From contig NC_134167.1 of NCBI RefSeq assembly GCF_033958435.1, positions 3,616,001 to 3,680,000 of the forward strand: DNA of 64,000 nt, given 5' to 3'. The notes beneath the pieces were generated by a model. It ran no database searches and was not told the DNA's origin. It saw only the letters and a list, made by a program, of their open reading frames with translations. The stretch is from Carettochelys insculpta. Lineage: Eukaryota > Chordata > Testudines > Carettochelyidae. Below, one piece after another: positions 43,021 through 57,089 of the stretch (position 1 is its first letter; each line of letters begins with the position of its first letter). A program made the translations under genes and the position numbers.

Positions 43021-46000
43021 AAAATTCACCCCTAGGCAAAGGTCCGTTTAAACTGCTTTGCTTTTGGTACATACAGAACATAGAAACAAAGTTCACGTGC
43101 CCTTGTTAAGGTCTGTTCTGACAGTGTGACGTGACACACAAGTGTTGCATAGGTCTTATGCTGGCTGGCTGCGGGGGTGGCAACCATCCATAAGCACCAA
43201 AGCAGTTGAGTTGCTGGATGTCAAGCTGCAGGGGGGCAAGTGGCTAAGAAGTCCAGTTCTTGAGTGCGTGTGTGCGCCACAAATAGTACAGACTTAAAGT
43301 GCAGGGCTGGAAGGTGCAGCAGATGTGAGGCCATGCTTTCCTCTGTGCTCAGCACCACAGCAGGCACTTTCGTCAGCAGCGGAGTGAAAGCAGAGTAAAG
43401 GTTAGAACTCAGGACAAGAAGCTGGTGATATTTTTTTCAGCCAAACTTTTTTTAAAAATGCAGATTCAGTTCAACCCAAAGGTTTTGTGAATTCAGTTGT
43501 GAGCAGTTACAAATTGGGTGGGTGGAAATCAAATGTCAGAGCCATGAGAGAGGCACCTCGCTTTTTCTGCTGGACCCTTGGTATTTCTGCCTGGCTTTTT
43601 TGGCATCTTGGCACACCCTGGCTACCTAGGGGAGCAATGCGGTGGGTTTGCGCACACCCTCTCCCTGTCCCACTCTGTGTAAGGTAGTTGGCACCCTGAC
43701 ATGTTTTCTCACCTCTTTTTCCCCCATTCCTCTTTATCTGTGGCTATCAGACATTAAAGATTGATCTGTTGCATGTGTCTCAAAGTGGTATTTGACTGTC
43801 TGCATGGAAACAGGCCTGTCAGCACTGTCAGCTCCACATAATACATCCCAGAGATGGAGAAAGCAAGCTGCTCTCCGCTGCCTCCGGAGTGGAGGGTGGG
43901 TATCCTGCAGCAGGGCACAGACAGGAGGGGAGGGGAGCTCAATTCTTTGGGCTGAGCTCTAATTTAAGCAGCCTGTGAGTGCGTGCTTTCCTCACCTGCC
44001 CCTCCCAACCCCAGCGCCTGCCCGAGCCACACTTCAGCAGATGAGTACGAGTTTAGAAAACTTAAAGCCTCTTCCCACAAGCTGGTGACTGACACAAATG
44101 GAGTTCATATTTAATCATCTGTTAACTCGTTGTCTATTATAGCTCTTTAATAGCACCACAGATATTCTTAATGAAGCATGATTTTAGGTATTTACAGCCC
44201 CAGGACCGACAGACATCACTCACACAGTGTGCAGGTAATGAGGCGTAAAACGGCTCTCGAAAGCGTAAAATGGGGTGGAGGAGGGGGAGAGATGGGGTGA
44301 GGAGGTAGCAGCTGAATTGTTCCAAGGCTTGTTTTAAAATGTTTAGGCATTTAAAGTCATTTCAGCTGTTCAGCAGTGTCTGCTAGCACAGGTTACGGCA
44401 ATTACCACCACCGTGCGGCTCCCGTCACGCTGGAGGAGTTCGTGGCATCAAACCCAGCTCCTCAATGCCACGCTTGCTTCTAGCATGCCACTCTGGGGCG
44501 GTGGCAGGGCCCTGCTTTCTCACGCTGGGACTCGACATGGCCAAGGGCGCAAGGATAGCTTCCCCAGGTGGCAGGAGAAAGAGGGTCTGAGGACTCCCGG
44601 GCCTTTGGCCAGCCTGGGGGTGAGTGGATCTATCTCAGCCCAGCTGGGATGAGTGGGGGATATTTTGTCCTACTACATAATTGCACCTTCTAAAAAGCAG
44701 GAAGAAAAACCTGTTCCCAGCCCCAGTGTGGAGTAAGGATCTGCTGCCCCACCCCCCATCTCATCCATTCCAAGTGCAAGGCCCATTATCTCACTCTGGC
44801 CCTCTGTGCTGAAGGGTTTGGCTGTAGCCTCCCTATGCACATGTAGGAGGGTGACCATTTGACAGGGTAACCGAGCCAGTCTCCTCTTCACTGACCTCCC
44901 CTTCTGGGAAAACTCACCGGGCCCTACTATAAATGATGGCAGTAGCAAGGCTATGCCTGTGCAGCCCTGGGAGGGATAATTTCAAGCTGGGGCAGCCGTA
45001 CGCAGGCTAGCCTCTAGTGAGCTGGCTGGCTGGAAAGAGAATAGCAAGAGCCACAATAGTTAATGCTAGCAACTTTTGGAAGAGATTGTAAACCTCCTAC
45101 TTCAGGGCTTAAGGCAGTTGCTTACTAGAGATTAGAAGCTTTTCTGCACCTGCCTCTGAAGGCTTAATAGGTCCAATCAGATCACAGCTGTTCAGTCCCA
45201 TGGTTCCTGGGTTTTCAACAACCTAATGGGGCAGGATCTGGGTATCCTCTTGGAGCAATGACATTTGAAAGTGAGGCTTTCAGTAAGGAAGGAGCCAGTC
45301 ATGAGCAATAATTCTGCAAATTCTTTCCATCTACATGTGGAATGAGTGTTTTGTGCACCAACACAAGTGTGGATGTGCACCACCACTAGCAATACAGGCT
45401 GCCAGCTGTGGATGCCTGCTGCACAGACTGCTGGCTGCTCTGGGCTGAACCATGGCTATTTTGTAGCCTGTGGATTCTCTGCTGCCTTACACCTGTGCAA
45501 ACCCCACCCAATCAGCACTCGCTCCTGCTGGCAGAAGCGTGTAATGTTCACTCTGCCCCAGTATGAACAATCGCACAAGGCAGGGAGAAATTGGGCCCAC
45601 AGGTAGCTACCGTGCCTAGCTGACCCCTTACCTGGAGGCTGTGGAACAATGGTGCTTCACTTCTCCTATTGTTTTCAAATGTCACCCAGCACCATCTCTT
45701 TTAAGAAGGACTTTGAAAATGATTTGTGACTGAGGTGCCATTTTGCATCAAAATATTTTTCCAAAAAGTCAAATGTCACCAAGCTGCACGTCTTCTCGGG
45801 TGACAGAGATGGAGTTGGAAAGCTGGTCTCTGTCACAGGGACTGCTCGCCTTCTGCCACCGCCTCGAATGCTGGGTTTTTAAAATGCAGCCGCTTCCTTG
45901 CCCCCAAGCAGGCGCATCCGCTTCATTCTGAGTGCTGCCCGGTGATTGAGCAGAAAGCCGGGGACAAGGTAGTGTCCACAATAATTAAGCTGTTCCCAAA

Positions 46001-47030
46001 GCCATTTCATTAGGGCACTGTGCAAATGACAACCAATGGGACGAGCTCAGGGATGAAGTCTCTGGCGCTCAGTAACAGCGTGGCCCACATGTTGAGCTGA
46101 AGCAATGGTTGCCGGAGCCTCCTTCTCAGCTGCTGTAGTCTGATGTGGTGTAGGTTTTTGTTTTTAACTTCTCTGTCTGGTACCACTTAATTATTCTGTG
46201 TTAGCGGCACCTAAGCTGTCCAATCAGCTGTTGAGTGCATTAAAGGTGAGAGGATGGGGCGGGTGGCAGGGGATGAGAACAGAATTGTCCCTTCAGTTTT
46301 TTAGATAGAACTTTATTTCTAGAAAAATGTAAAGAAGATGTTTGCCGTCATCACTACCAATTGCAGACAATTTAGTGCTGTTATGAAGGAAGACAGCCTC
46401 GCTTCCCAAGAAACCTGATTTTTTCCATCTCTCTTCTGCCTTGGTTTTAAGTAAGATGTCACACAGGCCGACTTTACCTTATATAGACTGTGCCGGAAAT
46501 GACTAAAAGAGGCAGATTGTGATTGCGTGAGGGTATCTGACTTCCGTGTCTGTGATGCAGATTTGCCCAGGTGTAACTCAGAAGAAAAATCTGGCCCAAT
46601 CTTTGTGGAACCAACCCAATCCCAATCCACCTGTCCTTATCCTGCGGACTTCTAGGTTATAAAGTAATTTCATGGCCAGTTTCCAGGTACAGTCACTTTG
46701 CTCAAGCCCAGAATGTGCTTATGACATGCCTTCATATGAAGGGGTAATGGTCATTTAAACACACATGAAACAGAGGAGGTGATGGTCTTCACACTGTATG
46801 CCTCCCATTAATGTTTTACGGGAGTTAGGTATACATGCAGTGGTGGTTTCTCTATGTTGCACAGATGTATTCACCCTGCATTAGCATAAATAGGTCTTAC
46901 AACTCTCTACTTAGTGTTTGGTAAGGTCTGTGCCCTATCTTTTTTTCTTTTGCAATAACACTACCAGTTTCATGTACCACTTGGTGTTTTATCAGAAGAA
47001 ACCGAACGGTCTAACTTGCTATGTTCTTTT
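43021..47030. other. Non-coding, no feature recognised
   Basis: About 4 kb without exon or confident repeat. AT-leaning, repeat-free parts near 44040-44360 and 45950-46260 may be constrained, but this cannot be judged from one sequence. Confidence 0.35.
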
Positions 47031-47061
47031 AAAAAAAAAAAACAAACAAAAAAAACAAACA
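47031..47061. repeat. A-rich simple repeat
   Basis: Runs of A broken by single C (about 31 bases). Confidence 0.85.
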
Positions 47062-47364
47062 CTTTTTTTGATAGCAAATGAAACCATTTTCTAAAGACTC
47101 TGTATGGGAATAGATCTAGCACATTTAGAGTCTGACTTTAATGATCCTGGATTAATCAGTTATTATTAGACAATTAGGTTGCATAAATATTTGGTTGGCT
47201 TAGCTCTGCCTAGTCCCTGGGGAGATGAAAGGGCATGCACAAATATTCTAGACTGGTTAACAAATGGCTCAGTAGCAGCAGTGAAGATCATGTTGAAACT
47301 CCAGCCTGTTATAAAATCTGAAGTCTCCCTTAAGCATTTTTCCAGAGGGGGATTGGAACAGGTG

Positions 47365-47495
47365 ATCTAATGGTTCGAGCACAAGAGACTGAGCTAGGAT
47401 GCCTGGGGTCACATTCACAGATTCTGCCACTTGGTCCCTTAGGCAGGATGTTCCACTTTGTTTATCGTCCATTAAGTTGGGCTAATAATACTGCC
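47365..47495 (+). repeat. MIR-like SINE remnant
   Basis: It has a tRNA-like start (GATCTAATGGTTCGAGCACA), then ATTCTGCCACTTGGTCCCTT and a TCCATTAAGTTGGGCTAATA tail, in MIR order. Confidence 0.7.
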
Positions 47496-47855
47496 CTGAA
47501 ACTCAAGGTGAAGCTGTAGTTTTGAAAAGTGGCAAAAAATCCTATCAGCTCTGCGCCTTACAGACATTCGGAGTCATTTTGGCTTGTTGAGTTCCAAGTG
47601 ATCCTTTTTCCTGTTTTTTCCTCCTCCTATTAGCCAGCAAAGCAGCAGCTGGGATTCATTCTTGGTCATGCATGAACAGAATTGCTCACTATGTGCCTAT
47701 TATACAATAGCATGTTCAGTGCCAAGGATGAGCCAGAAAGAACCCAGCTTGATTCTCCAATTTCAGGCTGAGTTCCCAGCACTGACACCTAGAAAGGAGT
47801 ATCTCTTTACTCCTGAACTGGATGGAGTGGACCCACCAGTTACTTGGTGGATGGC
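47496..47855. other. Non-coding, no feature recognised
   Basis: Nothing supportable seen. Confidence 0.3.
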
Positions 47856-48035
47856 TACACTGCAGTCAGCGGTGTGACTGTAGCATGTGTAGACATTCCC
47901 AAGCTAGCTTTGACCTAGCTAGCTCAGGTCACCATACCAGTGAAGACACAGTAGCACAAGGTTAGTGCAGCTCCTGGGTGGGACTGCATGGCTTCGCAGC
48001 TCCTATTTGTGCTAACTCAGCTACGTCTGCAGCCG
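47856..48035. mobile_element. Possible MITE-like repeat
   Basis: CTGCAGTCAGCGGTGTGACT, then ATGTGTAGACATTCCCAAGC and the TAGCTAGCTC block are typical of a turtle non-autonomous DNA element as I know it. It is related to 15421-15640. Boundaries are approximate. Confidence 0.4.
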
Positions 48036-48117
48036 TGTCCTGGGAAATGACAGTCATGGAACCACCCAATGGAAACCGGCCTAGTGTACTAGTTTGGGAC
48101 TCGTGCAACTCAGCATC

Positions 48118-48255
48118 AGTTTTCTGCTCCACCACTGACTTCCTCTGTGACCAAGACTAGACCTTTAATCTCTCTGGGCCTCAACTCCACATGTGTGAAA
48201 TGGGAACAATGACATAGAAGGGCATTGGGAGAACTGTTAATCTAGCTGTTGTGAG
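48118..48255 (+). repeat. MIR SINE remnant
   Basis: TGCTCCACCACTGACTTCCT, then TGTGACCAAGACTAGACC, TCTCTGGGCCTCAACTCCAC and GTGTGAAATGGGAACAATGA follow the MIR order. Confidence 0.75.
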
Positions 48256-50389
48256 CTGCTGAGATCTTGTCGTAAACAGTTGCTTTTTGCAGTAGAACTT
48301 TGAGGCTCGCAGAACAATGAGTGCCTGATGGAAAGTGCTGAGTGGTCTAGCAGCTCCAGAGGTCACTCATTTTTTAGTGTCAATGCCATTGCTGTCACTG
48401 GAAGCAAATACATGGGAACAAGCTGAGGGATTTTTGCTCATTTGTCTGCTTTTTCCATTGGAGGTGGGTCTGGAACGTGATCTAGAAGCTGCAAGTATCT
48501 GATGTCAGCACAGCAACTTTATGGCCTTTGATAAGAACAAGGCACAGCCTGGAACTGTGAGAACCCCTATCTGCTCTGCTTTGCAAAGGTTCTTGTCGTT
48601 ACCTGGAAGAGATGGGAGGGGATGGCTGGTCTATGGGCTCACTACTTTAATCTCCCTCTTAAGCTGGAGGGACAAATGAAGGCAAAGTTTCAAAGTGAAG
48701 CTAGGCCTGTTGCACTGGGACCAGACAGGTTTTGCATACCAGACCAGTAAACTCTGAATTTTGCATAACTTCTAAAGTGGCTCAGGTTTACTTAAGTCTG
48801 TGGCCCTCAGCGGCTGGAGTAGTGTGAGTGGGGAGTAGAATGGGGTCTCCCCCTGAACAATTATTAGTGCTTTTACCTGGCCATCCCTCTTACCTCTCCC
48901 TAGATAATGAGTTCACCACCTCCTTTCCAGAACTGCGCCCCTATTGCATGTGTCACCATCCACCGTTCTCAGAGATGGGTGAGGCTGTGTGTATATTTCA
49001 TTGCTCCTGTTTTCAGGCTGTAAGATGGGGTCGGTCTGTCTAATCTGTCCCTCTCTGGGGACTCGAACCCGCCCTTGTGTTGCAAGCACAGGCCCTGACT
49101 CATTCCTTTGCATTGTTCAGTTGCCAGCAGAACTGCGCTAGGCTGTGCACGTGTGGCACTTCCATGGTGCACTTGTTACCTAGGAAACTAGGAGCTCTGC
49201 ATGTGTGGTGCTGAACCCTGTTTGCTTTCATTGGGGAAAAACTTTAATTCCTGTGCGGCCCCATCTCCTCTGGCTCTATCCTCAATACGTTAATCCCCCA
49301 TCCCCACCCCACCCCAGCCCTCCCTGCCTGCCACGCTGTCTCCAGCTCTTGCACAGTCCTCCCGCGCCCAGAGCAAGTTTCCAAAAGTGTGGCGAACCTG
49401 AACAGCTCGTGCTTTTTTAAAAATTGTATAACTATATATAGTGCTGCTTCCACCCAGCGGCAATTCACAGCTAAAACCTGGTGCTTAGACCGTCCATTGT
49501 CAAAGCACCCAACTGGCAGGAGTGTAACTCTTCCTCCTCCCCAGGTTGCCGGTTACTGACCAGGAACCAAGCTGCACAGCTGCCTGAGTGGGTGAGCCCT
49601 TGTGGGTATGCAAAACTGTGGGTGGAGGGAATGCCCCCGTTCGATAGTCAGTGTCCATCTACTGCAGTCAGAGGGCCATACGGAATAGAGAAGGTGGTTA
49701 CAGTACTAAACTAGGACTCTGCTCAGTCCTTGACACCGACTCCGAGTGGCCATGGCAGCGTCGCACCACTGGTCAGAGGAGAGGGGAACATCCCCTCCAA
49801 TGCATGCTCCTCTCAAGGATTTGTCTGAGCTACCCCCAGGGATTCCCTCTGCTCCTCACACCACTGCACAGATAGTCTGTCCTCAGCCCCATGACCATAC
49901 ACCACAAAGCATTGCAGAGCAGTGACCGGCGTCTGAGAGTCTCGGCCCGGCAGGCAGTTTGCAGCTCTGAGGCCGTTTGAGCTCTTTGGGCTCATCACTG
50001 CTGAAAAGGAAAGGGGCAGAGGGATACGGAAGGCTGAAATACTTATTTAGAAAAACAAAAGGTGGGGAAATGGCTTTGTCCTTCCTCCCTGCATCCCTCC
50101 ATCGACTGCACAAGTCACATCCTTCGGGGAAGGGAAAGGTTGGAGGAGGTTTCTGATGGAAACCAAGTCCCCACCTGAAGAATCTCGGTCTGAGCATCTC
50201 CAGCCCCACTCTGGGTTGATTCCATCTGGAGCCTTGGCAGGAGCTACTGCTGTTTGCCCACATCAAAGGGGTGTTTAAAACGTAAATCCACCAGTGTCCA
50301 GGTTCCTGTGACATTTGCAGGCTGCATACAAAGGGCTTGAAAGGCCAGAGTCCCTTTGCCAGTCCTCAGCATGCCACAGCATAACCTCC
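48256..50389. other. Non-coding, no feature recognised
   Basis: No exon seen. The section 49060-49190 has a faint tRNA-SINE flavour (GGGGACTCGAACCCGCCCTT) that I could not confirm. Confidence 0.3.
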
Positions 50390-50620
50390 AGCGCAGTGGT
50401 GTGCAGCCTGTGGCCCACAGACGCTGGCTGTGCCCCTCCTTCATGCACCTCTGGTGCACTGGGCCACCAGAGCCCTGCGCTTCCCTCCCGGCTCCCCTGC
50501 ACCTTCAGAGCACCACAGATCTCCGGGTGTATACTCTGTCCCCTTCCTCCCAGAGCCGGGCAGAAAGCACCCAACACCCCAAGTACACCCATTGTTAGGG
50601 CTCTGCTCTGAGCCGTTTGC
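50390..50620. repeat. GC-rich dispersed repeat, copy 3 (weak)
   Basis: CAGTGGTGTGCAGCCTGTGG, then CCTTCCTCCCAGAGCCGGGC parallels blocks in 27600-27960 (CAGTGGTGAGCAGCCTGCAG, then CTTCCAGAGCTGG). Only partly alignable. Confidence 0.4.
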
Positions 50621-52494
50621 AGTTCACCTTTTGCTGCTGCTTGCTCTGGCGTGGGTTCTGCATGGTGCACGCAACGTGCACGTGGAGGGTTGTCAGTTCC
50701 CTTGGCACCGTGAAGGGGTCTCAGCATGCTCACGCATGCCTGTGGCTGTGCACCCCTGCATGGGGGGCTCAGCAGCTACAGAGATGGTGTAAGAGTCCCG
50801 CTCCCAGCCCAGCTGGTGGGGAACACCCCCGAGCCTAAGGTGGAGCTTCAGTCCTGCTCTTCCACAGGCCCTGAAGATGATGAGAACAAAAGTGATTTAA
50901 AGCCCCCCACCCCCACTGGGAGTTGCTTCCCTCCATGCCCTGAGCAGAGAGACAGTCCCTAAGAGTCATGCCCTGATTGTGTTGATCTGCAGTTGGTCAA
51001 ACTGCAGAGCCCCTTGACATCAATGTGAATTACCTGCCTGGGCAGTGGGTAATGTGGGTGAGGGAAGGCATTGCCTATGTTCCCAGGGCAGGCAGGGGCT
51101 GCAGCAGGGCTGCCCAGCTCTGGCCGGAGCTGGGGCTGCAGAACAGCTGCCCAGTCAGGGCTAGGGCTGAGGCCCTCAGTGTGGCATCCTGGCTGTCCAG
51201 ATGCTCAGGGAGGGCTGGAGCTGCAGCTGTCTGGCCACTTGGAGTAGGACGGGAGGAGTGTTCCATGCCTGTTCAGCTGTCTGGGGCTGGGGAAAGGACT
51301 GTCTGTCCCTCTAGCCACCAGGCACTGGGGCTGGCCAGAAAGGGTGGGGCCACACCACCCCCTTGGATGGGGGACTGAGGGCTCTGGCTAGGAGCAGTAA
51401 CCTGGCAGGGGGCTGGGCTTCGCTCCATGCAGTGTGGAGGGGGGTGATGGAAGGGGTGGGACCTGCCTTCTCCAGATGGGCCTTCACCCACTACCCAGGA
51501 TTAACTGTATCCCACTGGAGAGAGCAAGGGAAGGATCATGCCCTTGTCTGATCTTCTCTGCTCCTTGCAGGGACCATTTGCCTCCTTCCCCACCCGCAGG
51601 GCATATCCAAGTTCAGAGTAATCAGTCCTGCTATGTCAGAATGAGTAGAGAAAAACCCCTGACCCCGCACAGTGGGGATGGGGCATACCTGGCACTGATC
51701 CAAACCCTCTCCCCCACACAGAAGGGCCTAGCCTCACCAGCCCAAAGCTCTGTGCGATGCCGCCTTGATAGGCCACAATCTGTACTGAATTCTGAGCCTG
51801 CTGTTGGCTTCGCTCGCTCTCTATTCTCGTGTTTGCTGTTATTTTTTAACACTTTTTTTTTTTTGCATAAAAGCACTATCCTCTCCCCAGAGCCTGCCTA
51901 TAGCAAAGGCATGGTCTGTACAACTGCAATTATTTCCAAGAACAGATGGAGCGAGGAGCGGAAAGTCTGTTAATAGTAATAGAAATGCTACATGTTAACC
52001 TGGACAGCACACAATGACAGTCCCATGACTACACGTTCTGTTCCCACCAGCTGGGCGCCGAAGTAGAAGCAAGAGATTCACAAACACAACATTCAGCCAT
52101 GTACCCACCTAAAGTTAGAACTCAAATTCCTTCACACTTGGGATTTTTCCCCCACCTTCCATAAGCTCCCATTTCAATGTTGCCATCCAATATTTTCCAG
52201 CAATGTTTCAGGCTGCGTCTGCTAGCAGAGCACAACAGGAAGTGTGGGGTGGCATGGCTTAGCAATCAGAAGGCAGTCCTGTAAACCAGGAATTGCCAGC
52301 ATTTAATCCCACTGCCGAATGTGGTCTGATGCTGGGAACCGCAGGCGTACCTTTCCTCTTAGCAGCAGGTTCTGGAGAATCTTTGTGCTTTAGTCTACCC
52401 ACAAACTTGCACCAGTTGAATTGAACCAGACTGGCAAAGTAAGCACAAACCCACATGGACACCCTTATTTCAGTCTGAGTGGGTTATTTAGACT
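50621..52494. other. Non-coding, GC-rich first half
   Basis: Long open frames on both strands (for example 51434-51973) overlap one another and show no domain. No repeat recognised. Confidence 0.35.
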
Positions 52495-52665
52495 GAGGCC
52501 TTCTGTACACTTACCTGCACCATTGATCTGCTTTGGCTATGCGACTAATGTAGCTGAAGTTGACACATCTATCACGGGGTCTTGTGTGCATTTAGGTTGA
52601 TGGGAGGGCGCTCTCCTGATATGGCTGGCTACTCGTCTTGTCGTGGTGGAGTTCCAGGTCTGACA
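52495..52665. mobile_element. MITE-like element
   Basis: GAGGCCTTCTGTACACTTAC at the left and the body AATGTAGCTGAAGTTGACAC, then TAGGTTGATGGGAGGGCGCT and GGTGGAGTTCCAGGT are the pattern of an abundant turtle non-autonomous DNA transposon. The right inverted end is not preserved. Confidence 0.5.
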
Positions 52666-52954
52666 GGAGTAAGCTTGGAGTTTGATTTACTGTATCTATG
52701 GCAGAGTTGCTAAATTGATGGCCGGTGGATCAATTGCTGCCACCTCAACCCCAACGTAGTTTAAACCTGTTCCTAAAAGATTTATTAAGGTAAACTGAAG
52801 TAAGTGTCCACGCAGTATGTTCACATTTAAATTAAGCCAGCACAGCTGTGCTGTTAGAAAAGCCCATAGTTGCATGTTCACTATCTGTAAAAGGTGCTGA
52901 TCTTGACTTACCTCCAGGTAGATTGCTGAGATTGAAGTGCCACAATATTACTAT

Positions 52955-53065
52955 TTCTTTGTATAGCTGTAGCACCTGGGAGCTCCAGCCATGGACCAGG
53001 GCTGTATGAGGTGCTGTACATACAAACAGAACTCAACGATGACCCCTGCCCCAAAGGGTTTTTGT
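52955..53065 (-). repeat. Ancient interspersed repeat (SINE-like)
   Basis: GTAGCACCTGGGAGCTCCAG, then CATGGACCAGGGCTGTATGA and CTGCCCCAAAGGG. This is the opposite orientation of the old SINE-like tails at 1790 and 36395. A similar weak trace lies at 62720-62815. Confidence 0.5.
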
Positions 53066-56246
<3,181 letters not shown>

Positions 56247-56304
56247 GACCAGGGTTCCCTCTAACTTTTCCATCCACGGGTAGAATAAGTTTTGTCATGT
56301 GCAC
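56247..56304 (-). repeat. Older dispersed repeat, left part interrupted by CR1
   Basis: AGGGTTCCCTCTAACTTTTC, then ATCCACGGGTAGAATAAGTT and CATGTGCAC is the end of the repeat family seen at 34880 and 12345. It stops at 56304, where the CR1 sequence begins, and appears to continue at 60105. Confidence 0.6.
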
Positions 56305-56324
56305 AAAGGCATGTATGGATGTAG

Positions 56325-56912
56325 CACCTTCCAGAGGGTGCTATTGTATCCTCTCGTGCCGAGGATACCCCTCCGGGGGAGGGAGCACCAGCTGTTAGGA
56401 AGAAGCAGGTTTTAGTAGTGGGGGATTCGATCATTAGAAATATAGATAGTTGGATTTGTGATGACGGGGAGAACCGTATGGTGACTTGCCTGCCTGGTGC
56501 GAAGGTTGCGGATCTCTCGAGGCATCTAGACAGACTTATGGGCAGTGCTGGGGAGGAGCCGGTCGTCGTGGTACGTGTCGGTACCAATGACATAGGGAAG
56601 GGTAGAAGAGATGTTCTGGAGGCCAAATTTAGGTTACTAGGAAAGAGACTGAAATCCAGAACATCTATGGTGGCATTCTCTGAAATGCTTCCAGTTCCAC
56701 GCGCAGGGCCAGATAGACAGGCAGAACTTCAGAGTCTCAATGCGTGGATGAGACGATGGTGTAGGGAAGAGGGGTTTAGATTTATTAGGAACTGGGGACA
56801 CTTTTGGGGTAGGGGGAGCCTATACAGGAATGATGGGCTCCACCTAAATCAAGGTGGATCCAGACTGCTGGCATTAAACATTAAAAAGGTCGTAGAGCAG
56901 TTTTTAAACTAA
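56325..56912 (+). pseudogene. CR1 ORF1 C-terminal esterase domain (5'-truncated)
   Basis: The open frame runs from after a stop at 56322 to a stop at 56910-56912. It carries the SGNH-hydrolase blocks in order: GDSI near the start (nucleophile Ser, about 56418-56429), VGTNDIG (block III Asn-Asp), and DGLHLN near the end (block V, Asp-x-x-His). CR1 ORF1 proteins of this type are known to carry a zinc-finger part followed by this esterase. The zinc finger is lost by truncation, but all visible catalytic residues remain. Confidence 0.9.
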
Positions 56913-57089
56913 GAGGTGGGGGAAAGCCGATTCGTGCGGGGGAGCACCTGGATCGGATGGAGACTTCTCTTACACGAGGCTCTATAGATAAGGATTCCCT
57001 AGAAGTTAGTCAGATAGGGAACGTGGGAAATAATATATGGGCAAGATCAGATGTGAAACAATCTCATATAAAAAAAATCCAACGCGTCT
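56913..57089 (+). other. CR1 inter-ORF spacer
   Basis: It lies between the ORF1 stop and the first clear ORF2 codons and includes an A-run at about 57068-57076. ORF2 may start slightly upstream in the intact family. Confidence 0.6.

Noticed and set aside
49060..49190. tRNA-like string GGGGACTCGAACC
   Set aside because: No matching acceptor or anticodon arms were found around it. Possibly a fragment of an old SINE, but not supportable.
51434..51973. 179-codon plus-strand open frame
   Set aside because: GC-rich composition with overlapping frames on the other strand. The peptide ends in low-complexity Phe-rich sequence from a T-run. No domain.
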